Shown here piece after piece: positions 56,201 to 62,829 of a DNA stretch of 64,000 bases. This DNA is from Desulfobacterales bacterium. Lineage in GTDB: Bacteria; Desulfobacterota; Desulfobacteria; Desulfobacterales; Desulfosalsimonadaceae. The stretch covers positions 62,001-126,000 of the forward strand of contig JAXHNP010000008.1 in NCBI GenBank assembly GCA_034520365.1. The letters run 5' to 3'. The notes beneath the pieces are model-generated. The model had not been told where the DNA came from. It searched no databases and was given only the letters and a program-made list of their open reading frames with translations. The stretch's first letter is position 1. Each line of letters starts with the position of its first letter. The translations under genes and the position numbers were made by a program.

Positions 56201-56486
56201 TATGCCCGGCGCCCTTTTCCTGGAGCTTGTCATAGAGGTATTTGAAGAACTCCATGTGGCCGCCCTGATAGCTTGAGATCGCAATCCCCTGCACATCTTC
56301 CGCCAGCGCGGCATCAACGATTTCCGCAACCGAGCGATTGTGACCCAGATGAACCACCTCCGCGCCGGAGTCCTGCAAGATCCGGCGGATGATGTTAATG
56401 GCGGCATCATGGCCGTCAAACAGGGCCGTGGCCGTCACCACCCGGATGGGATGCGTTGCTTGATAAACATCATCAATCGAAGCCAT
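53202..56486 (-). CDS. icmF: IcmF, fused B12-dependent acyl-CoA mutase with G-protein chaperone
   Basis: The ATG at 56486 has AAGGAGG close upstream and gives 1094 residues. Domains in order: B12-binding with the cobalt-ligand motif DGHDAAI near 24, a MeaB-like GTPase with Walker A [14 protein letters not shown] near 213, and the TIM-barrel mutase ([25 protein letters not shown]). IcmF interconverts isobutyryl-CoA and n-butyryl-CoA or related branched acyl-CoAs. The linked GTPase loads and protects the cofactor. Which acyl-CoA is used cannot be read from my inspection. In a fatty- or branched-acid oxidiser it could feed beta-oxidation. Confidence 0.95.
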   Translation of the reverse strand: [1094 protein letters not shown]

Positions 56487-56496
56487 TGTGCCTCCT

Positions 56497-56922
56497 TTAG
56501 TCAATTGATATTTGCCAGTTTCGGGAAGATGTCAGCTCATCTTTAAAATCCGGCGCAGACCACCACCAGTCGTTTCGGGCCAGCGGATCGTAGCATTTCG
56601 GATTTCCATCAAGGCGGATTTGAGGGGACTTTTTCAACTCGTCCCGCCCGCATCGCAGCAGCCGATCGCAGGCCATGATCCAGCCGAGAACCGGCCCATG
56701 CTTATCAATCGCCTGGCGGGCGTATTCGGAACACCCCGGATGCATGGGGCACGTGCCGGCGCGAACCGCATTGAGATGATCCATCGGGCCGCGATAGAAA
56801 TCAATGGCAGCGCCCAGCGGACCGGTGCCGGATTCGTTTTGCCAATGAAAATGGCTGCACCCGCAAAGCATAAGGACAGCGGCCGTCAGAAGAAATATGC
56901 TGAATTTATGGGAAAATTGCAT
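56497..56922 (-). CDS. yidD: YidD-family membrane protein insertion factor with lipoprotein signal
   Basis: The 141 residues have a lipobox (LMLCGCSHF) and the YidD core FYRGPMDHLNAVRAGTCPMHPGCSEYARQAIDKHGP followed by IMACDRLLRCG. The Cys-rich CPMHPGCSEYA is the hallmark of YidD, which is usually about 80 residues, cytoplasmic-membrane bound and near yidC. Here it has an export signal and a longer tail and lies away from yidC. It is a lipoprotein YidD variant; the role is inferred. It lies 10 bases upstream of icmF. Confidence 0.82.
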   Translation of the reverse strand: MQFSHKFSIFLLTAAVLMLCGCSHFHWQNESGTGPLGAAIDFYRGPMDHLNAVRAGTCPMHPGCSEYARQAIDKHGPVLGWIMACDRLLRCGRDELKKSPQIRLDGNPKCYDPLARNDWWWSAPDFKDELTSSRNWQISID

Positions 56923-56943
56923 AAGCCGTTTTTTGCGAAGCCA

Positions 56944-57771
56944 TCAGTCCTGACGGATTGAAAATTTTCCGGGCAGCAGAAAGTCCACCGCCATTGAGAT
57001 GAAAAAACCCGCCGTGGCCACCAGAATGATGGTCGCCCCGGATGTAAGATTAAACGTATAGGCCAGCCATAGTCCGGTTAAATTAAATATCATGGCAAAA
57101 AGCGTGGCCAGCACCATCATCATCAAAAGGGATCTTGCGTATTTTTCCGCAATAAACGGCGGGATGGTCAACAGGGCGATGACCAGAATCAGGCCCACTA
57201 CCCGGATGATAATGACAATGGAGACCGCAATCAATCCGATAAATAAAAAATAGAGGAGATTTACCGGTACGCCGCGCAGGGAGGCGAATTCATCGTCATA
57301 GGAGATGGCCAGCATGTCCCGGTAAAAATATCCCGTGGCCGCAATCGTGATAATGCTGAGCCCCAGCATCCACCAGATATCGGAACCCGGCACAGCCAGG
57401 ATGCTCCCGAAGAGAAAACTCATGAGGTTGACATTGTAGCCGGGGGTGAGATCGAGCAGAATGATGCCGATGGCCATGCCCACCGCCCATAGGACCCCGA
57501 TAAATGTATCGGCACGGTTTTTGGCCTTTAGCACCACGGCGGTCATCACAATGGCCGCTAACAGGGAGAATCCCAGGGTGCCGACAATATAGGGGATGCC
57601 AAAAAAAAAGGCCACGCCAATGCCGCCGTATGATGCATGGGCGATGCCCCCGCCCAAAAACACCAGCCGGTTGACCACCACGAAAGTGCCGATCACGCCG
57701 CAGATCAGGCTGGCAAAGAAACCCGCGAAAAGCGCATTCCGCATGAACTCAAACTGAAGGGCCTCGATCAT
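56944..57771 (-). CDS. znuB: ZnuB-type metal ABC permease
   Basis: The 275 residues have eight predicted helices of the ABC-3 family: FMRNALFAGFFASLICGVIGTFVVVNRLVFLGGGIAHASYGGIG is the recognisable first region, later VLIVGLILVIALLTIPPFIAEK-like. It transports Zn2+ or Mn2+ through the inner membrane. It overlaps znuC by four bases (ATGA). Confidence 0.9.
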   Translation of the reverse strand: MIEALQFEFMRNALFAGFFASLICGVIGTFVVVNRLVFLGGGIAHASYGGIGVAFFFGIPYIVGTLGFSLLAAIVMTAVVLKAKNRADTFIGVLWAVGMAIGIILLDLTPGYNVNLMSFLFGSILAVPGSDIWWMLGLSIITIAATGYFYRDMLAISYDDEFASLRGVPVNLLYFLFIGLIAVSIVIIIRVVGLILVIALLTIPPFIAEKYARSLLMMMVLATLFAMIFNLTGLWLAYTFNLTSGATIILVATAGFFISMAVDFLLPGKFSIRQD

Positions 57772-58529
57772 GGCTGGTCCTTATGGGTTTTTAAAATCCG
57801 GTGGGGAATACCGTGCGCGATCAGTTCCACCGGGCAGTGATAGCCGTTTTGTATCATCTCTTCGGTGATTTCCGCATCATCATGATAATGCACGTTTTGG
57901 TTCACGCAGGCAACGGATGACACATAGCTTGAGAGCACCATCATGTCGTGGGTGACCAACAGGATGGTTTTGCTTTTATTAATTTCTTTGAGAATGGCGT
58001 AGAGCTCGCTGCGGCCGGCATTGTCCAAACTGGCGGTGGGCTCATCCAGAATCAGGATATCGGGGTCTGTGGCAAGGGCCCGGGCGATAAACACCCGTTC
58101 GCGCTGCCCGCCGGAAAGATCATCAATGCGCCGGTTCTGGTAGCCAAGCATTTCCATTTCCGAGAGCACCTTCCGGGCGGCTTCTTTGTCCGCCTTGATA
58201 AGCCGCCCCCGGCCACGGAATCTCAGCCGGCCCATTAAAACAACATCTAAGACCGATATGGGAAAGGATTTGTTGATGGCCACATCCTGGGGGACATAGC
58301 CGATGCGGTGCGCGGCCTTTTCCGGGGGGGTGCCGTATATCCGGATGGTTCCGGTGTCAGGCTTTAAAAGCCCCAGAAAAAGTTTGACCAGCGTGGTTTT
58401 GCCGCCGCCGTTGGGGCCGATAAATGCCAGAAACTCTTTTTTCCGCACGGAAAAGGAGACATCCGAAAGCACATTTAGTCCCCGGTAGGAAAAACTCATA
58501 TTTTCGACTTCAATGATCGGCTCGTTCAT
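57768..58529 (-). CDS. znuC: ZnuC-type metal ABC ATPase
   Basis: The 253 residues have Walker A GPNGGGKTTLVKLFLG, Q-loop YVPQDVAINKSFPISVLDVVLMG, signature LSGGQRERVFIARALATDP and Walker B ILILDEPTASLD. The tail has His residues (VHYHDDAEITEEM). It powers the ZnuB permease and starts six bases after znuA stops. Confidence 0.92.
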   Translation of the reverse strand: MNEPIIEVENMSFSYRGLNVLSDVSFSVRKKEFLAFIGPNGGGKTTLVKLFLGLLKPDTGTIRIYGTPPEKAAHRIGYVPQDVAINKSFPISVLDVVLMGRLRFRGRGRLIKADKEAARKVLSEMEMLGYQNRRIDDLSGGQRERVFIARALATDPDILILDEPTASLDNAGRSELYAILKEINKSKTILLVTHDMMVLSSYVSSVACVNQNVHYHDDAEITEEMIQNGYHCPVELIAHGIPHRILKTHKDQP

Positions 58530-58535
58530 GACAGG

Positions 58536-59420
58536 TTATTTTAACTCTTCTTTGATGGCAGATGCAACCTGCTTTAAATTCTGCTCCCAGTTTTCAGCCA
58601 GAGGATCGGCCTGGACAATGGTTGCGCCGATTTCCCTGGCGATGATTTTAGCCTGTTTGACGGAGAACTGGGGCTGGGCGAATATGATCGAAATATCATT
58701 TTTTCTGGCGGTTTGGATCAGGGCGGTCACATCCTTTGCTTTCGGATCTTTGCCCTCAATTTCAATGGCGATCTGCTCCAGGCCGTAGGCATCGGCAAAA
58801 TAGCCCCATGAGGGATGGAATACCATAAACTGGGGGCGTTTGATACCCGTAAATGTTTTAAGCAGGTGAGTGTCGAGTTCAACCAGCCGGTTGATAAAAC
58901 CTGCATAGTTTTTTTTATAATCCGCCGTGTTCCCCGGATCAAGGGATGCAAGGGCTGTGATTATGTGCCGGGCCTGCAGCATGACAAGCGGCGGAGAAAG
59001 CCATACGTGGGGATCTTTGATGCCTTCATGGCTGTAGCCGGTTTTATGATGGCCCATGTGCCGGTGAATCGGCCTTTTTTCGATTCCGTCGGCCGTATGG
59101 ATGATCCGCATGTCCGGATTGGCGTCGGCGAATTTATCAAGCCAGGCGGCTTCAAAGGGCACCCCAATGGCAAAGTAGATATCCGCGCGCGCCAGTTTGA
59201 CCATCTGCCTGGGCGAGGGCTCATAACTGGCCGGGCTTTCGCCGGGACTTACCATTACCGAAATGTTGACATGCGCCCCGCCGATGGCTTTGACAAAATG
59301 GGACTGGGGGGGTATGCTGACGTAAACGCTCAGGGGGGTGCCCGCATTTGCCGAATTTGGGATAAAAAGGGCGAAAAACAGCAGCATACCGAAGAGCTTT
59401 AATAATGCGGGTTTCTTCAA
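58536..59420 (-). CDS. znuA: ZnuA-type periplasmic metal-binding protein
   Basis: I use a TTG at 59420, which has AAAGGAAA seven bases upstream and gives a good signal peptide (KKPALLKLFGMLLFFALF). A TTG at 59438 lacks a site. The 294 residues keep metal ligands in the family pattern (PPQSHFVKAIGG, HVWLSPPLV, VFHPSWGYFA, FAQPQFS) and have a His-rich loop RHMGHHKTGYSHEG, which is typical of zinc rather than manganese binders. An AT-rich space upstream might hold a Zur box but I could not define one. Confidence 0.9.
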   Translation of the reverse strand: MKKPALLKLFGMLLFFALFIPNSANAGTPLSVYVSIPPQSHFVKAIGGAHVNISVMVSPGESPASYEPSPRQMVKLARADIYFAIGVPFEAAWLDKFADANPDMRIIHTADGIEKRPIHRHMGHHKTGYSHEGIKDPHVWLSPPLVMLQARHIITALASLDPGNTADYKKNYAGFINRLVELDTHLLKTFTGIKRPQFMVFHPSWGYFADAYGLEQIAIEIEGKDPKAKDVTALIQTARKNDISIIFAQPQFSVKQAKIIAREIGATIVQADPLAENWEQNLKQVASAIKEELK

Positions 59421-59553
59421 TGGGTTATTTCCTTTCAATTCATAGGGCGTTATTATCAGAGTAATCCAGTCGGCATTTATATATAATGAGATCTATATTA
59501 AGTTAAACATACCATACCCGGGACAATATAGACAAGTGGCCGGTAATTTGGTT

Positions 59554-59711
59554 CACGGTAAATTTGTTCTATCTATTTTTCAGGCGGGCACGGTGGCCCG
59601 CCCTACGCGACAATGCCGACATTTTGTAGTCATAGGGTCGGCCACCGTGCCGACCTTACATGCGAACAACCCCATGGTTATGGGGTCGTTCGCCAGAACA
59701 AATTCACCGTG
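59554..59711. repeat. Dispersed element with terminal inverted repeats (copy 4)
   Basis: It starts CACGGTAAATTTGTTCT and ends AGAACAAATTCACCGTG. The core is GGCGGGCACGGTGGCCCGCC and GTCGGCCACCGTGCCGAC, and the element is about 10 bp longer than the other copies. Together with the next element it fills most of the 472-bp space between znuA and the broken ferredoxin-like gene. Confidence 0.8.
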
Positions 59712-59724
59712 TAATTTAGTTTGG

Positions 59725-59825
59725 GCTAAATTTGTTCTGTTTTTCAGGCAGGCGCGGAGGGCTTGCCCTACGCAAGGGGAAAACCCGCCCGTCGCAGGGT
59801 CGGCCACCGCGCCGACCGTTCGGGC
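59725..59825. repeat. Shorter relative of the dispersed element
   Basis: GCTAAATTTGTTCTGTTTTTCAGG leads into GGCGCGGAGGGCTTGCC and GTCGGCCACCGCGCCGACCGTTCGGGC. It is closest to 39947-40044. It ends 68 bases before the GTG start of the broken ferredoxin-like gene. Confidence 0.7.
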
Positions 59826-59892
59826 AAAAAGCCGACCGCCCTTGCTAACGCCTGCAACTTCAGAACCGGATTTGAAAGCCGGAGGCGATTTT

Positions 59893-60006
59893 GTGAAAGC
59901 ATCCACCAAATGGTTGTTTAAAAAACACGGCTGGCGGCTGGACCGAACGCTTCACCACTATATTTACTATCGATTCTATTATCCCTATGTGAAATTGCTC
60001 TACTGA
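59893..60006 (+). pseudogene. N-terminal piece of a broken ferredoxin-like protein gene
   Basis: A GTG with GGAGG seven bases upstream begins 37 residues (KASTKWLFKKHGWRLDRTLHH, then YIYYRFYYPYVKLLY) that stop at 60006. The Tyr/Phe-rich run resembles the start of a longer ferredoxin-type protein. The two-cluster ferredoxin domain continues in another frame just downstream (60048-60311). A frameshift, and probably an internal deletion, separates the parts. The link between the two is inferred. Confidence 0.5.
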
Positions 60007-60047
60007 AGGCCACAGAAGCGGCATCCAAAATTGCCAAAAACCTGTCC

Positions 60048-60311
60048 ATGCCTGCGGAATCCGGCTACTCCGTCAGTCATGCCCCGGCCCTATGCAGCCG
60101 GTGCGGTACCTGCGAAGCGGTCTGTCATTTCGGAGCGGTTCAATTCGTAAACGGCAGCAGGGACTATGACCGATCCAAATGCTTAGGCTGCGATCTATGC
60201 GTGGAGCAGTGCCCGGATGGCGCGCTTTCGCTTTATCCGGATCCGGACAAGTCGCTTCCCCTGGATCTGGAGATGCTGAAGACATCCGGAGGAAAGGCCC
60301 GGTACAATTAA
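60048..60311 (+). CDS. Two-cluster [4Fe-4S] ferredoxin-type domain, likely part of a broken gene
   Basis: The 87 residues carry CSRCGTCEAVCHFGAVQF and CLGCDLCVEQCPDGALSLY, two complete CxxCxxCxxxC sites. The tail is DPDKSLPLDLEMLKTSGG. Such domains carry electrons between redox enzymes. The ATG at 60048 has no ribosome site, and the open frame extends upstream to about 60000 in a frame different from the well-started piece at 59893-60006. So this is either the 3' half of a frameshifted gene or a small ferredoxin with an obscure start. Confidence 0.65.
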   Translation: MPAESGYSVSHAPALCSRCGTCEAVCHFGAVQFVNGSRDYDRSKCLGCDLCVEQCPDGALSLYPDPDKSLPLDLEMLKTSGGKARYN

Positions 60312-60366
60312 TCCGCCATGACCGGGGCGGTGGTCGCCCTTATTAAATTTTGAGTGAATAAAAAAT

Positions 60367-60384
60367 AAAACGAGCGCTCGTTTT
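60367..60384. promoter_or_regulatory. Perfect 18-bp palindrome upstream of the acyl-CoA synthetase gene
   Basis: AAAACGAGCGCTCGTTTT reads the same on both strands. It lies about 80 bases before the start codon and just upstream of TTGCCT-N17-TAGGAT, a fair sigma-70 promoter. The form is like operators of TetR-family regulators of acyl-CoA metabolism. A T-run follows, so a weak terminator for the ferredoxin gene is also possible. Confidence 0.45.
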
Positions 60385-60462
60385 TTTATTGCCTGATTTT
60401 TACATGCTTGATAGGATCTGTCTTTTATTGATTAATTCTACACGCAACGGAGGATAACAGGT

Positions 60463-62610
60463 ATGACAGGCGCTTCGTTTCTTCATTCGCTCATGACCCC
60501 GAAATCGATCGCAATTCTCGGGGCCAGCAACAACCCCATGAAGATGGGGACCATGCATGCATTAAGCATTTTAAACGACGGATTTACCGGAAATTTCTAC
60601 CCGATTCATCCCACAGAGGAAACCATCCTGGGCCATAAGGCCTATCAATCCCCCAGGGATCTGCCGGAAACACCGGATCTGGCCATTTTCGTTCTCCCGG
60701 CAAAGCATCTTCTGCCCTTGTTTGAAGCTTTCGGAGAGATCGGGACGAAATATGCCATTATCATTACCGCCGGATACAAAGAAATCGGTACGGAAGGCGC
60801 CCGGCAGGAAGCAGAATTGCTGACTGCGGCCCGCAAATACGGCATCCGGTTTATCGGGCCCAACTGCATGGGGCTTATCAACCGGGAGGCATCACTAAAT
60901 ACCACGCTTATGCCCATGCAGGGAAAACCCGGAAAACTGGGATTTATATCCCAGAGCGGCACCTATGTGGCCCAGACCACTCCCTATCTTGAAAAGCGGG
61001 GCATCCATTACAGCAAGGCGTTTAGCCTGGGCAATGAGGCGGATGTCAATATTATTGATGTGCTCGAATATTTGGGGGAAGACGATCAGACCCGGGCCAT
61101 ATCCATGTATATTGAAACCATTCGCGATGTGCCGCGTTTTCTGGAGGTGGCCGGACGGATAACGCCGCATAAACCCGTAATCGCCCAGTATGTGGGCGGA
61201 TCTGAGGCCGGCGCCCGGGCGGGCCTGAGCCATACCGGCGCCCTGGCGGGAAAGGATTACCTGTATGAGGGATTGTTTCGGCAGGCCGGGGTAATCCGGG
61301 TTTCAACCGTTGAGGAGCTTTATAATCTGGGCATGGCTCTGGCTGAGCAGCCGCGTATCCAGGGTAACCGGATTGCCATTTTGACCAACTCCGGCGGGCC
61401 GGGCTCAGCCATGGCCGATACCTGCGAGCGGTATGGATGCCAGGTGCCGCCTTTCAGTCAGGCCCTTCAGGATAAGATCCGGCCGCTGGTGCCTTCCCAT
61501 GCGCCCTGCGGCAATCCGGTGGATCTCACCTTTTCCATGGATGCCGCTCTGATGACCGATACGCTGGCTGATATGATTATGAAAAGCGGGGAAGTGGATG
61601 GTCTTATCATGCACGGGGCCATGTCCACCGGGTTTATGAAGGCGGTTTATCCGAATGTGTCGCAGATGATGCCCGATCTTTCGTTATCCGATATGGTGGC
61701 ACAGATGCAGAAGGACTTGTCTGAGACCGTGAAGCGGCCATTTGAAAACGGTATTCCAATCACACTGTCCTCTTTCTTTGACCGGGAGGATCAGTATACC
61801 CGGGATTTTGAGGATAACGGCATTCCGGTATTTGACGGCCCGGAAAAGGCCGCGCGGGCCATGGCGGCCATGGCGGCATACCATGATATCCGGAAGCTGC
61901 CGGCCCAAAGCCGGCCCGAACTGCCTGAAGCCGCTCAAAGCGCAAGCGAGATCATTAAAAAGGCCATTAATAATCAGCAGAATGCCCTGGATGAATTCGC
62001 CGCCAAGCAGCTGCTTGCCGCATACGGCATTCCGGTGCCAGCCGAGCGGGTGGTAAACCGCCCTGAGGAGCTTGCCGAAGCACTTAAAAATTTTTCCTTT
62101 CCCCTCGTGCTAAAGGCCAATCATCCGGAAATCCTGCATAAAACCGAAAAGGGCTTGGTTTTTTTAAATATTGAAACCCCTGAGGCCGCCCGCCGGGCTT
62201 ACACGGCGATTCAAGACCGGGCCGGGGATTCTGTTCCCGTGATTATCGGGGAGATGATTCAGGGTGAGCGGGAGTTTCTGGCGGGCGTGGCCGATGATGC
62301 GCAATTCGGGCAATGCGTGGCCTTTGGCGTGGGCGGTGTGCTGACCGAGGCATTGACCGATATCGTCTACCGGGTGGCGCCGATCACCGAGGCAGAGGCC
62401 GTACAAATGCTCTCGGATATCCGTACCACCAAGCTCCTGGATGCCTACCGGGGCATGCCTGCGGTGGACAAGGCGGCCATGGCTACTTTAATCAGCCGGC
62501 TCAGCCGGATTTCGTTTATTCATCCGGAAATCCGGGAGATTGATATCAACCCGATTATTATCGCACAGGATTCCCCAATGGCGGCGGATGCCCTGGTGTT
62601 GTTAAAATGA
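60463..62610 (+). CDS. ADP-forming acyl-CoA synthetase (acetate-CoA ligase family)
   Basis: The 715 residues fuse the two subunits of NDP-forming acyl-CoA synthetases. They run from a CoA-binding Rossmann domain (MTPKSIAILGASNNPMKMG) through succinyl-CoA-ligase-like domains with the phospho-His region GLSHTGALAGKDYLYEG near 250, to an ATP-grasp domain at about 500-715 (FSFPLVLKANHPEILHKTEKG, GVGGVLTEALTDIVYRVAPI). It converts acyl-CoA, ADP and phosphate to acid, CoA and ATP, or the reverse. The acyl group is unknown. A palindromic operator-like site precedes it. Confidence 0.93.
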   Translation: MTGASFLHSLMTPKSIAILGASNNPMKMGTMHALSILNDGFTGNFYPIHPTEETILGHKAYQSPRDLPETPDLAIFVLPAKHLLPLFEAFGEIGTKYAIIITAGYKEIGTEGARQEAELLTAARKYGIRFIGPNCMGLINREASLNTTLMPMQGKPGKLGFISQSGTYVAQTTPYLEKRGIHYSKAFSLGNEADVNIIDVLEYLGEDDQTRAISMYIETIRDVPRFLEVAGRITPHKPVIAQYVGGSEAGARAGLSHTGALAGKDYLYEGLFRQAGVIRVSTVEELYNLGMALAEQPRIQGNRIAILTNSGGPGSAMADTCERYGCQVPPFSQALQDKIRPLVPSHAPCGNPVDLTFSMDAALMTDTLADMIMKSGEVDGLIMHGAMSTGFMKAVYPNVSQMMPDLSLSDMVAQMQKDLSETVKRPFENGIPITLSSFFDREDQYTRDFEDNGIPVFDGPEKAARAMAAMAAYHDIRKLPAQSRPELPEAAQSASEIIKKAINNQQNALDEFAAKQLLAAYGIPVPAERVVNRPEELAEALKNFSFPLVLKANHPEILHKTEKGLVFLNIETPEAARRAYTAIQDRAGDSVPVIIGEMIQGEREFLAGVADDAQFGQCVAFGVGGVLTEALTDIVYRVAPITEAEAVQMLSDIRTTKLLDAYRGMPAVDKAAMATLISRLSRISFIHPEIREIDINPIIIAQDSPMAADALVLLK

Positions 62611-62627
62611 GCCGCTTTTAAGGAAAA

Positions 62628-62728
62628 GATCGTACTCAGTCCCGCGTGAGCGGTACGGTTCTCGTACTCGTAATCGTACTCGGTAAATTAATAATCGATT
62701 ATGAGTACGAGCACGAGTACGAGTACGA
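62628..62728. repeat. GTACTCG hairpin repeat (copy 2)
   Basis: It begins with the same GATCGTACTCAGTCCCGCGTGAGCGG as 39094-39176. Its left arm is CTCGTACTCGTAATCGTACTCG and the right arm is GAGTACGAGCACGAGTACGAGTACGA, read in parts. It lies in the 219-bp space before the kinase gene. Confidence 0.72.
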
Positions 62729-62829
62729 AGAATTCCTTAGAAATCTTGACAAATCGCTTATAAATCGATATAGGTGACGAAACTTCACACCTATAACCCG
62801 TTGCCGGCGCGTCAACTGGAATCGATTCT

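Noticed and set aside
59439-59520. AT-rich stretch upstream of znuA considered as a Zur box
   Set aside because: Only imperfect symmetry is present (around TATATAATGAGATCTATATTA, read in halves), and no match to a known Zur consensus is clear enough to report.
59536-60006. 156-residue plus-strand frame across the repeats before the ferredoxin-like gene
   Set aside because: Most of it is translation of two intergenic repeat elements. Only the last 37 residues, after a GTG with a good ribosome site, look like a real gene piece.
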